A stretch of DNA of 9,113 bases from an uncultured Collinsella sp. GTDB taxonomy: Bacteria; Actinomycetota; Coriobacteriia; Coriobacteriales; Coriobacteriaceae. The notes under the pieces are model-generated. The model made no database searches and had not been told where the DNA came from. It saw only the letters and a program-made list of their open reading frames with translations. Positions 1-6,562 of this stretch are shown here, piece after piece. The stretch lies in contig UQEO01000077.1 of assembly GCA_900540095.1 (NCBI GenBank), positions 1 to 9,113 on the forward strand. The letters are read 5' to 3'. The translations under genes were made by a program, and so were the position numbers. Within the stretch, counting starts at the first letter, position 1. Every line of letters starts with the position of its first letter.

Positions 1-2
1 AC

Positions 3-1289
3 CTACGACACCTCAACCTGGTTATGGGCGGTCCCGCCGCCGTAGGCGCTCACGTAGAGCTTGCCGCGGCTGAGGCAGTTGGACAGGTTCTTAAAGTACT
101 GCGGGCCTTCGTAGCCGGCGCGCATGTTCTGGTAGATCGAAAGATCCGAGAAGGTTTCGTTCATGATGGCGATGACCGTGGGCTTCTCGCTGTCGAACTG
201 CTCCTTTGCGGCGGCGCGCTCGTCGCTCTCGGCCGCGTCGGACTTGTCGTAGGCCTTGGCGTACTTTTTGAGCGTGGCCTTGGCATCGTCGACGGAGTAG
301 TCGGCGGGTTTGGGCGGCTTGATGGACTGCGCTGCGCTAATGAAAGCGGGCAGGTAGCCCTCGCGCCAGTAGCTCTCGAGCGGGCGCCAGGTGTAGACGG
401 TGATGCCGAGGGTGTTGTAGTAGTCGATGAGCGTGACGTGTGCGGTCACACCGCCCAGGCACAGCACGGCGACGAGCAGGTTGGTGAGCAGCATGCGCTT
501 GGCGTTGACGGCGCCCTTCTGACGGTGCGGTGCCACCAGGCCGGCGTACTCGCACAGCAGCATGGCGATGGCGGTAAAGCCCATGGACAGCACGCAGAAC
601 AGTGAGATCGAGAAGGTGTAGCCGGTGCCGGCGACCGCGGCGGCGGTGGAGATGGCCGAAAGGTCGCCCGGCTGGATGGGCATGGATTTAAACGTGATGA
701 CGAAGAACTCGGCAATGCCCAGGACAAAGAGGGCAAAGGCCAGGACCGCGGGAGCTGCGCCGTGGCGCTGGAACAGGAAGAACAGGCCGGTCATGAGCGT
801 GGTGATGATGGCCCACTCGAGCAGGATGCACAGGGGGTAGACCCAGGTAAAGTCGTGGTTGGACGATACCTCCATGCCTAGCAGCGCAAAGACGCCGGCG
901 AGCAGCAGGCACAGCACGGCGGCGACGAGTGGCTTGCCCACAAAGGCGCCGCGCAGGCGGGCGAGCTTGCCGGTGGGAGCGGGGGCGTCGGGCGCGGCGA
1001 ACGCAAAGACGCGCGGGGCGATGCGGTCGCGTGCGATGCTGGCCCAAGCGCAGCCGGTGAGGATGGCGTTGGTCAGGATGAGCATCACAAAGGCGAGCGG
1101 CTCGTTTTGGGCGACGAGGCCAATGGCGCCCCAAATGGTCAAAAAGAGCTGGAACAGGCCGAAGGCGACGCTCCACCCAAGAGCGCTTTTGGCAACGGTG
1201 CCCGACTGAGCGCGAATGGCCTTGGCCTCGCGCAAGACAAGGTAGACGGTCGCCGCAAGACCGACGAGCGAGATGGCGGCAGCGAACAT
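3..1289 (-). CDS. LTA synthase family phosphoglycerol transferase (sulfatase fold), C-terminally truncated
   Basis: Members of this family polymerise glycerol-phosphate from phosphatidylglycerol, or transfer it to surface glycans, using an extracellular alkaline-phosphatase-fold domain. The first ~290 residues hold about eight hydrophobic segments, more than the five of canonical LtaS. The segment reading SMPIQPGDLSAIS matches the P-x-D-L region typical of the family before the last helices. The catalytic domain opens with PTVIAIMNETFSDLS, whose Glu is the expected metal ligand, and reaches YGGGT, whose Thr (residue 420) is the expected nucleophile 42 residues later. After GGGT the protein reads AHNQVEVS and stops at TAG, so the downstream Asp/His metal ligands and roughly 200 residues are missing. 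I start at ATG 1289 because GAGGAG lies 7 nt upstream; the longer GTG start at 1304 would overlap that site. As seen, the product should be inactive, unless the stop is an error at a contig edge. The exact acceptor polymer cannot be told. Confidence 0.82.
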   Translation of the reverse strand: MFAAAISLVGLAATVYLVLREAKAIRAQSGTVAKSALGWSVAFGLFQLFLTIWGAIGLVAQNEPLAFVMLILTNAILTGCAWASIARDRIAPRVFAFAAPDAPAPTGKLARLRGAFVGKPLVAAVLCLLLAGVFALLGMEVSSNHDFTWVYPLCILLEWAIITTLMTGLFFLFQRHGAAPAVLAFALFVLGIAEFFVITFKSMPIQPGDLSAISTAAAVAGTGYTFSISLFCVLSMGFTAIAMLLCEYAGLVAPHRQKGAVNAKRMLLTNLLVAVLCLGGVTAHVTLIDYYNTLGITVYTWRPLESYWREGYLPAFISAAQSIKPPKPADYSVDDAKATLKKYAKAYDKSDAAESDERAAAKEQFDSEKPTVIAIMNETFSDLSIYQNMRAGYEGPQYFKNLSNCLSRGKLYVSAYGGGTAHNQVEVS

Positions 1290-1502
1290 GCTGAGACTCC
1301 TCACAAACTAAAACGTACGAAAGCGGGGGTTTACCCGATTGTTACCAAGATATGCGCTGCAATTGGTGTCTGCGCACAACAACCAGCCATATTAACGCGC
1401 ACGTGTGGCGGTGTGGCGCAATGTAGTGGCGACCTGCGCGATAATGGACGGGAATTACACGGAAACGTAAAGGCTTCTTAAAGAATTAGCGAGGATAGAG
1501 CT
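1290..1502. promoter_or_regulatory. Divergent intergenic region between the LTA-synthase-like gene and the nitroreductase
   Basis: This 213-bp stretch must hold the promoters of both divergent genes. I see no convincing -35/-10 pair. GATAAT at 1440-1445 is a possible plus-strand -10, but no good -35 sits 16-18 bp upstream. Other structure includes TTACC at 1331-1335 and again at 1342-1346, 11 bp apart and so on the same helix face. An exact tandem repeat GTGTGGCG occupies 1403-1410 and 1411-1418. A short palindrome TTCTTAAAGAA lies at 1475-1485, just before the nitroreductase ribosome binding site. No RNA gene or small ORF stands out. Confidence 0.5.
1297..1302 (-). promoter_or_regulatory. 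Ribosome binding site deciding the start of the LTA-synthase-like gene
   Basis: Read on the minus strand this is GAGGAG, 7 nt before ATG 1289. It lies inside the longer open frame that begins with GTG 1304, so it favours the ATG as the true start. Confidence 0.7.
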
Positions 1503-2378
1503 ATGGGCGAGCAGGTTTGTATGACGGGTGCCGAGTACTGCGGCGGAGCTGCGGGCGTGGATGCGAACGGTTATCCGGTCGAGACTACGGGTAATGCGGT
1601 GCTGGACACGTTGGAGCACCGTTCCTCCACGCGTGCCTTCGCGCGTGATGACGACGACCGCCCCGTGGCGGTGACCGACGAGCAGCGGGCGGCGATTTTG
1701 CATGCGGCGAGTCGCGCGCCGTCGGCGGGCGCCATGATGATGTATTCCATCGTGAGCATCCGCGAGCAGGCAACGCTCGACCGCCTGGCCGACCTGTGCG
1801 ACCACCAAACCATGATTGCCAAGGCGCCCTGGGCACTAATATTTGTGGTCGATTATGCCAAGTGGATCGATCTGTTTGAGCACGTGGGCTGCTTTGAGCC
1901 CGAGTTTGTCGAGCGCACGGGCAAGGCACCCCGCCGCGCGCCGGGTTTGGGCGACTTTGCCATCGCGGCGCAGGATGCCGTGATCGCCGCGCAAAACGCC
2001 GTGGTTGCCGCCGAGGCCCTGGGGCTGGGGAGCTGCTACATCGGCGATATCGTCGAGAATGCCGAGGCAGTCGCCGAGCTGCTCGATCTGCCGCCCTATA
2101 CCATGCCGCTATCGATGCTCATCATCGGCACGCCCCGTAAGGAGCGCCCGGCAATCGCGCATCCCGTGGTGAACCTGGTGCACGAGGAGCGCTACTGCCG
2201 CGCGGATGCCGCGACCATGGACGCGCAGGTGGCCGAGATGGACGCAATGTTCCGTCCGCATGCCCGCGAGGTGGGGGAGCGCGTCGTGGACATCTATACC
2301 CGCAAGCACACGAGTCCCTTTATGGCCGAGATGAGCCGATCCATGGAATGGTGGTTCAAAAACTGGCTTGGAAAATGA
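1503..2378 (+). CDS. FMN-dependent nitroreductase family protein
   Basis: This is a flavin oxidoreductase, probably soluble and dimeric, that would transfer electrons from NAD(P)H to nitro-aromatics, quinones or a similar acceptor; the physiological substrate cannot be read from sequence. The family signature begins at residues 40-46 (RSSTRAF, the FMN-phosphate-binding Arg/Ser cluster). It continues with RAPSAGAMMMY at 71-81 and the long helix plus glycine motif DAVIAAQNAVVAAEALGLGSCYIGDI at about 158-183. At 291 residues it is longer than the usual 170-250. The excess is a ~30-residue N-terminal stretch with two cysteines and a C-terminal helical tail ending in WWFKNWLGK. ATG 1503 is preceded by GAGGAT (1491-1496) with a 6-nt spacer; ATG 1521 is a weaker alternative. 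It is transcribed alone, divergent from the LTA-synthase-like gene and followed by a hairpin. Confidence 0.9.
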   Translation: MGEQVCMTGAEYCGGAAGVDANGYPVETTGNAVLDTLEHRSSTRAFARDDDDRPVAVTDEQRAAILHAASRAPSAGAMMMYSIVSIREQATLDRLADLCDHQTMIAKAPWALIFVVDYAKWIDLFEHVGCFEPEFVERTGKAPRRAPGLGDFAIAAQDAVIAAQNAVVAAEALGLGSCYIGDIVENAEAVAELLDLPPYTMPLSMLIIGTPRKERPAIAHPVVNLVHEERYCRADAATMDAQVAEMDAMFRPHAREVGERVVDIYTRKHTSPFMAEMSRSMEWWFKNWLGK

Positions 2379-2380
2379 CG

Positions 2381-2413
2381 AATGTGACAAAGGGGCAGTC
2401 CCTTTGTTACATT
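2381..2413 (+). terminator. Hairpin terminator after the nitroreductase
   Basis: Left arm AATGTGACAAAGGG (2381-2394) pairs with CCCTTTGTTACATT (2400-2413) around the 5-nt loop GCAGT. The stem is 14 bp with one G-U pair. It begins 3 bp after the stop codon. The following T-run is short (TTTCATAT), so termination may be partial. The CAAAGG/CCTTTG core recurs in the hairpin at 4867-4904. Confidence 0.7.
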
Positions 2414-2442
2414 TCATATCGCCGCGGTGGCCTAAAGGCCGT

Positions 2443-2457
2443 ATAAATGTTTATTTA
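2443..2457. promoter_or_regulatory. AT-rich palindrome upstream of the kup promoter, candidate operator
   Basis: ATAAATGTTTAT (2443-2454) is an inverted repeat ATAAA-TG-TTTAT, and the overlapping TAAATGTTTATTTA (2444-2457) is a second symmetric reading. It is conspicuously AT-rich in GC-rich DNA and is centred about 48 bp upstream of the TATAAT box, a position that suits an activator. The adjacent KdpE-type regulator is a natural candidate ligand, because known KdpE sites are AT-rich, but that link is inference. A GC-rich hairpin GGCC-TAAA-GGCC lies just before it at 2429-2440. Confidence 0.35.
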
Positions 2458-2475
2458 GCTGGGAAAACAGTGCCA

Positions 2476-2502
2476 TTCAAACATGGGCCGATTACCTATA
2501 AT
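2476..2502 (+). promoter_or_regulatory. Candidate sigma-70-type promoter of kup
   Basis: TATAAT at 2497-2502 is a perfect -10 box. The nearest -35-like hexamer is TTCAAA (2476-2481) with a short 15-bp spacer, so an activator may help. The predicted start site near 2509 leaves a leader of about 30 nt that contains little beyond the ribosome binding site. Confidence 0.55.
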
Positions 2503-2521
2503 TCCTTCGAACATTAAAGTT

Positions 2522-2527
2522 GGGAGG
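2522..2527 (+). promoter_or_regulatory. Ribosome binding site of kup
   Basis: GGGAGG, followed by AAA, sits 10 nt before ATG 2538. A longer reading from TTG 2520 would place this site inside the coding region, so ATG 2538 is preferred. Confidence 0.7.
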
Positions 2528-2537
2528 AAACCGGCTT

Positions 2538-4565
2538 ATGGAACAAAAGGCCAAGGAGGCAGCCTCGCACGCTGCGATTCCTGTGAGCATCTCGGCGATG
2601 CTCGTCACGCTGGGCGTGGTGTACGGCGATATCGGCACCAGCCCTATGTATGTAACCAAGGCGCTCGTTGCCGGCAACGGCGGCATCGGAAGCGTGACGG
2701 AGGAGTTCGTGCTTGGCGCGCTCTCCCTTGTCGTGTGGACGGTCACGCTGCTGACCACCATCAAGTATGTGCTCATCTCGCTGCGCGCCGATAACCATGG
2801 TGAGGGCGGCATCTTTGCCCTGTACAGCCTGGTCAAGCGCTGTGGCAAGTGGCTTATCATCCCCGCCATGCTGGGTGGCGCCGCGCTGCTCGCCGACGGC
2901 ATCCTGACGCCGGCCGTTACCGTTACCACGGCCATCGAGGGCCTGCGCACCATCCCGGCGGTCCATGCCGTGCTGGGCGATGACCAAGGCCGCGTCGTCG
3001 CCATTACGCTCGCCATCATCATCGCGCTCTTCTTGGTACAGCGCATCGGTACGGCCAAGATCGGTCACGCCTTTGGCCCCATCATGACGCTGTGGTTCCT
3101 GTTCCTGGGCGGCACGGGTCTGTTCTTTGTCTTCCAGCACCCCGCCGTGCTGCTGTGCCTCAACCCGGTGCGCGGCATCGCCTTTTTGCTGAGCCCCAAC
3201 AACCACGCGGGCATCATGATTCTGGGCAGCTGCTTCCTCGCCACCACCGGTGCCGAGGCGCTCTACTCCGACATGGGCCACGTCGGCCGCGGCAACATCT
3301 ACGCCACCTGGCCGTTCGTTAAGTGCTGCCTGCTGCTTTCCTATATGGGCCAGGGCGCTTGGCTTATGAACAACGCTGCCAACCCCGAGCTCATGGGCAT
3401 TGCCGATCTCAACCCGTTCTACCAGATGCTCGCCCCGGGCCTGCGCCCGTTTGCCGTCGGCCTTTCCACCGTCGCGGCCATCATTGCCTCGCAGGCGCTC
3501 ATCACCGGCGCATTCTCGCTGGTGTCCGAGGCCAGCCGTCTGGACCTCATGCCGCACATGCAGGTCTTCTACCCTGCCGAGACCAAAGGCCAGCTCTACA
3601 TCCCCATGGTCAACAACGTCATGCTCGTGGGCTGCGTCATCGTGGTGCTGCTGTTCCAGAACTCGGCGCATATGGAAGCTGCCTACGGCCTTGCCATTAC
3701 GCTGACTATGATGTGCACCACGCTGCTGCTCTTCTTCTACCTGCACGAGGAGCGCAAGCTCAAGGTCGCGCCGTGGATCTTCGCGGCCTTCTTCCTTTTG
3801 CTCGAAGGCTTCTTCTTCGTGAGCTCGCTCACCAAGTTCTTCCACGGCGGCTACTTCACCATCCTCATGGCCGCGCTCATCATGGGCATCATGGTGTGCT
3901 GGTACAACGGTACGGCTGTTGAGCAGCGCCAGTTTACGCTGCTGCCGCTGCGCAGCTACCTGCCGCAGCTCAAGCGCCTGCGCGATGACGATCGCTACGA
4001 GCGCCTGAGCGACAACATCGTGTACCTGACCAAGGACACCCATACCGATTACATCGACCGTGATATCGTCTACTCGATCTTGGACAAGCATCCCAAGCGC
4101 GCTCGTGCCTGGTGGTTCGTGAATGTCGAGACCATGGACGAGCCGCATACCTTTGCCTATTCGGTCGAGACGTTCGGCACCGACTACGTGTTCCGCGTGC
4201 ATCTGTACCTGGGCTACAAGATCAACCAGCGCGTCAATGCCTACCTGCGTCAGGTCGTTCAGGACCTGGCTGCCACCGGCGAACTGCCTGCGCAGACGCA
4301 TGACTACTCGGTCTACAAGGATCCGGGTAACATCGGTACGTTCAAGTTCGTCCTGATCCGTAAGCTTCTGGCGCCCGAAAGCGATGTGGAGCCGAGCGAG
4401 CGTACGGCCATCACGCTCAAGTACATCATCCGCCGCGCCGCCGGCACGCCTGCACGCTGGTACGGCCTGGAGAACTCCAACGTGAGCTTTGAGTACGTGC
4501 CGCTGTTCACCAAGTTCAAGGCCGTGAACAAGATGCAGCGCCTGGCCCCCAACGAGCGGCCGTAG
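2538..4565 (+). CDS. kup: Kup (KUP/HAK/KT family) potassium uptake protein
   Basis: This membrane protein imports K+, in the family by proton symport. The 675 residues compare with about 620-630 in typical bacterial Kup. The hallmark GVVYGDIGTSP lies at residues 26-36 and RADNHGEGGIFAL at 83-95. A third block, DGILTPAVTVTTAIEGL, contains E134, and TTGAEALYSDMGHVG contains E240. D31, E134 and E240 sit in motifs whose acidic residues have been implicated in K+ transport in E. coli Kup. About twelve hydrophobic segments fill residues ~15 to ~460, followed by a ~200-residue hydrophilic, presumably cytoplasmic, domain (for example YIDRDIVYSILDKHPKRA). It has its own promoter-like sequence upstream. 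No terminator separates it from the small membrane-protein gene 61 bp downstream, so the two are probably co-transcribed. Neighbouring kdpDE genes support a potassium-homeostasis role. Confidence 0.96.
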   Translation: MEQKAKEAASHAAIPVSISAMLVTLGVVYGDIGTSPMYVTKALVAGNGGIGSVTEEFVLGALSLVVWTVTLLTTIKYVLISLRADNHGEGGIFALYSLVKRCGKWLIIPAMLGGAALLADGILTPAVTVTTAIEGLRTIPAVHAVLGDDQGRVVAITLAIIIALFLVQRIGTAKIGHAFGPIMTLWFLFLGGTGLFFVFQHPAVLLCLNPVRGIAFLLSPNNHAGIMILGSCFLATTGAEALYSDMGHVGRGNIYATWPFVKCCLLLSYMGQGAWLMNNAANPELMGIADLNPFYQMLAPGLRPFAVGLSTVAAIIASQALITGAFSLVSEASRLDLMPHMQVFYPAETKGQLYIPMVNNVMLVGCVIVVLLFQNSAHMEAAYGLAITLTMMCTTLLLFFYLHEERKLKVAPWIFAAFFLLLEGFFFVSSLTKFFHGGYFTILMAALIMGIMVCWYNGTAVEQRQFTLLPLRSYLPQLKRLRDDDRYERLSDNIVYLTKDTHTDYIDRDIVYSILDKHPKRARAWWFVNVETMDEPHTFAYSVETFGTDYVFRVHLYLGYKINQRVNAYLRQVVQDLAATGELPAQTHDYSVYKDPGNIGTFKFVLIRKLLAPESDVEPSERTAITLKYIIRRAAGTPARWYGLENSNVSFEYVPLFTKFKAVNKMQRLAPNERP

Positions 4566-4614
4566 GCGCCGACGGGTTGCATGGAGTTGGTTTTCGATGG
4601 ACAAGATTGAGGCC

Positions 4615-4621
4615 GGGGAGG
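4615..4621 (+). promoter_or_regulatory. Ribosome binding site of the small membrane-protein gene
   Basis: GGGGAGG lies 5 nt before ATG 4627. The alternative start ATG 4597 has only GGAG at a distance of 10 nt, so the shorter form is favoured. Confidence 0.55.
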
Positions 4622-4626
4622 CAAAC

Positions 4627-4821
4627 ATGGATGCAAAGGCGCTCGATGGCCGCGAGGCGGTGGTCGAAATGGTGCGTGAGGCGCGTGTCGACGCCGCCGA
4701 AGATCGGTTCCTTACGAACCGTGCCAACATGGATATGGCCGATCGCGTAATTTCGATCGTGGCACTGGTATTTGGAGCGGTGTGCGTGTGTGCCCTGCTC
4801 GCGCACGTGCTGTTTGTCTAG
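4627..4821 (+). CDS. Small single-pass membrane protein of unknown function between kup and kdpD
   Basis: I do not recognise a family. The 64-residue product (74 if ATG 4597 is used) has a charged, probably helical N-terminal half rich in Ala, Glu, Asp and Arg (GREAVVEMVREARVDAAEDRF). One hydrophobic segment follows at about residues 40-64 (VISIVALVFGAVCVCALLAHVLF), and the protein ends at the membrane. This is a tail-anchored layout with the charged part probably in the cytoplasm. It starts 61 bp after kup without an intervening terminator and is followed by the strong terminator at 4867-4912, so it is likely the second gene of a kup operon. By position it could be an accessory or regulatory partner of Kup or of the kinase, but that is only inference. 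It resembles KdpF only in being a small membrane protein beside potassium genes. Coding potential is supported by the ribosome binding site and by the coherent soluble-then-hydrophobic pattern. Confidence 0.7.
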   Translation: MDAKALDGREAVVEMVREARVDAAEDRFLTNRANMDMADRVISIVALVFGAVCVCALLAHVLFV

Positions 4822-4852
4822 CGACCGCCGGTTGCAAAGGCTATACACTTGG

Positions 4853-4912
4853 AACCACCACAAGGGAAACCACCACAAAGGTGCCTGTCCCTTTGTGGTG
4901 GTTTTTGTTTTT
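4853..4912 (+). terminator. Strong intrinsic terminator with a duplicated left arm, in the kdpDE leader
   Basis: AAACCACCACAAAGG (4867-4881) pairs perfectly over 15 bp with CCTTTGTGGTGGTTT (4890-4904) around an 8-nt loop, and is followed by TTTTTGTTTTT (4902-4912). A second, near-identical left arm AACCACCACAAGGG (4853-4866) lies directly upstream and could pair with the same right arm with one bulged A. It should end the kup and small-gene transcript. It sits only 20 bp before the kdpD start codon. Confidence 0.9.
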
Positions 4913-4932
4913 GAGAGAGGGGCGGGGCACTG

Positions 4933-6558
4933 ATGGACGTCCGTACGGACGGCGATATTGCCGATAGCTTTTGGTGGCGGCGCACAACGCTGACGCGCCG
5001 CACTCCTCTGTATGACGCCTGCGTATCGGTGGGGCTGCTGGTCGCGGCGACGATTGTGGGCGCGCTGCTCGACCATCCGGGTCTCGCGCCGAGCATCATG
5101 ATCGTCTATGTGTTCGCCGTTCAGCTGTGCGCATTCTTTACCTGGAGTCGCCTGTATTGCTTGCTGAGCTCGGCTGCCGCCGTGGCGCTCTACAACTTCT
5201 TGTTTGTCGACCCGCGCTACTCGCTGTCGCTTATCGACCGCGGCTATCCCGGCATGTTCTTCATCATGTTCGTGGTCTCGCTTGTATCGAGCTCGATTGC
5301 GTTGGCCCTTCGCCGTGCCTTGGCACAGGCTGCCGCCAGCGACCGCCGCACGCATATGGTGCTCGAGACCAACCGCATGCTGCAGCGGTGCGCCGATCAG
5401 CAGCAGATTGTCCATGCCATGGCAACGCAGCTGGCGCGTCTTTCGGGCTGTCCGGTCGTGTGGTACAGCGCCGACGCCGAGGGCGATGACCTGCTGCCGC
5501 GCGCGACTTACACGGCCGTGGGCGATGCCGCGCCGGTGCATGAACTGGCGCCGCAGATGCCGCCGCGGCTCTCGGCGTCCGCCTATGTGGGAACGCCGCT
5601 CGATGCCACCTATGGCGGCTCGGCGTTTTATGGCATCTACCTGACGGTTCGCACGGGCGACGGCTTCGCGCGCTCGGGCGACCCCGCTTCGGTGGTGGGC
5701 GTGCTGGCTATCGTTGCCGAGCCCGACGTACTGACGCACGAGGAGCGAACACTTGCCGATGCCATCGTGAGCGAAGGCGAGCTGGCACTCGATCGCGCCC
5801 GCGCTATGGAGGCCCGCGAGGAGGCGGCGGTGCTCGCCAAAAACGAACAGTTGCGCGCCAACCTGCTGCGCTCCATCTCGCACGATCTGCGCACACCGCT
5901 TACCAGTATTTCGGGTAATGCCGACGTGCTGCTCGATCAGGGCTCGACCGGCACCGCGGTTCTCGATGCCCAGACGCGCCGTGGCCTGCTTCTATCCATT
6001 CGCTCGGATGCGCTGTGGCTCAACGCCACCGTCGAGAATCTGCTCGCCATCACCAAGCTCGAGGGTGGCGGTATGCGCCTGTCGACCACGCTCGAGCTCA
6101 TGGACGATATCGTCGAGGAGGCGCTGCGCCACGTGAACCCTGCCGTGCGCGAGCACGACCTTAAGGTGGTGGCGTGCGATGAGCCGGCGCTCGTCAACGT
6201 CGATGCGCGCCTGATGGTGCAGCTGGTGGTCAATCTGGTGAACAACGCCATCACCTATACGCCCACGGGCTCGCATATCATGATTTCGATTAGCGTCGAC
6301 GATGGACGCGTGGCGTGCTCGGTGGTCGATGATGGTCCGGGCATCGCACCCGAGGACCGCGAGCGGATTTTTGAGTCGTTCTACACCGCCAACCACGGTC
6401 TGGCTGACAGTCACCGCAGCGTGGGCCTGGGTCTTTCGCTCTGCCGCTCCATTGCGCTGGCGCATGGCGGTAGCATAGAGGTTGCCGCGGCGGACCCGCA
6501 CGGCTCGGTCTTTACGATTGAGCTTCCTGCCGCCGACGTTTCGTTTGATAAGGAGTAA
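4933..6558 (+). CDS. kdpD: KdpD-type sensor histidine kinase lacking the N-terminal KdpD/USP domains
   Basis: This inner-membrane kinase would autophosphorylate on His317 and pass the phosphate to the regulator encoded next. Residues ~27-127 hold four membrane segments of the DUF4118 type, with the typical YNFLFVDPRYSL stretch before the fourth. Residues ~140-290 form a GAF-like region. The HisKA motif is SISHDLRTPLTSISGNADVLL, with H317. The ATPase domain has the N box around NN437-438, G1 box DDGPGIAPEDRERIFESF (from D466) and G2 box VGLGLSL (from V497). At 541 residues it lacks the ~370-residue KdpD and universal-stress-protein region of the 894-residue E. coli protein. An in-frame TGA at 4912-4914 rules out a missed upstream extension. 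The ATG is preceded by GAGAGAGG and GGGG runs. It forms an operon with kdpE, with a 4-bp gap. The stimulus, potassium or another envelope signal, cannot be fixed from sequence. Confidence 0.9.
   Translation: MDVRTDGDIADSFWWRRTTLTRRTPLYDACVSVGLLVAATIVGALLDHPGLAPSIMIVYVFAVQLCAFFTWSRLYCLLSSAAAVALYNFLFVDPRYSLSLIDRGYPGMFFIMFVVSLVSSSIALALRRALAQAAASDRRTHMVLETNRMLQRCADQQQIVHAMATQLARLSGCPVVWYSADAEGDDLLPRATYTAVGDAAPVHELAPQMPPRLSASAYVGTPLDATYGGSAFYGIYLTVRTGDGFARSGDPASVVGVLAIVAEPDVLTHEERTLADAIVSEGELALDRARAMEAREEAAVLAKNEQLRANLLRSISHDLRTPLTSISGNADVLLDQGSTGTAVLDAQTRRGLLLSIRSDALWLNATVENLLAITKLEGGGMRLSTTLELMDDIVEEALRHVNPAVREHDLKVVACDEPALVNVDARLMVQLVVNLVNNAITYTPTGSHIMISISVDDGRVACSVVDDGPGIAPEDRERIFESFYTANHGLADSHRSVGLGLSLCRSIALAHGGSIEVAAADPHGSVFTIELPAADVSFDKE
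6550..6555 (+). promoter_or_regulatory. Ribosome binding site of kdpE, inside the end of kdpD
   Basis: AAGGAG lies in the last kdpD codons, 7 nt before GTG 6563. It fixes this GTG as the start in preference to the in-frame upstream extension beginning at 6482, which lacks homology. Confidence 0.85.
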
Positions 6559-6562
6559 CGCC

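Noticed and set aside
1..26. Fragment of a tRNA gene on the minus strand at the left edge
   Set aside because: The CATAACC and GTCGTAGGT strings are tRNA-Met-like, but the spacing between anticodon stem and T arm is too long and the 5' half is clearly LTA-synthase coding sequence.
24..605. 193-codon plus-strand frame opposite the LTA-synthase-like gene
   Set aside because: Shadow of the minus-strand gene, which has coherent membrane segments and sulfatase motifs.
2415..2537. Possible c-di-AMP (ydaO-type) riboswitch before kup
   Set aside because: Such switches are common ahead of potassium transporters, but the predicted leader from the TATAAT box is only about 30 nt and I see none of the long conserved ydaO structure in the intergenic region.
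2514..4730. 738-codon open frame antisense to kup
   Set aside because: It mirrors the real gene in GC-rich DNA, where stops are rare in this frame. The product is a His/Arg/Glu/Gln-rich sequence without recognisable domains, while kup on the plus strand has full family motifs.
4842..4847. TATACA as a -10 box for kdpDE upstream of the terminator
   Set aside because: No -35-like hexamer at 16-18 bp; the nearest candidate (TTGTCT at 4814-4819) is 22 bp away. Kept only as an open possibility in the attenuation argument.
4516..5883. 455-codon minus-strand frame crossing the small ORF, the terminator and kdpD
   Set aside because: It runs through an intergenic terminator and has shadow-type composition; the plus-strand genes explain the region.
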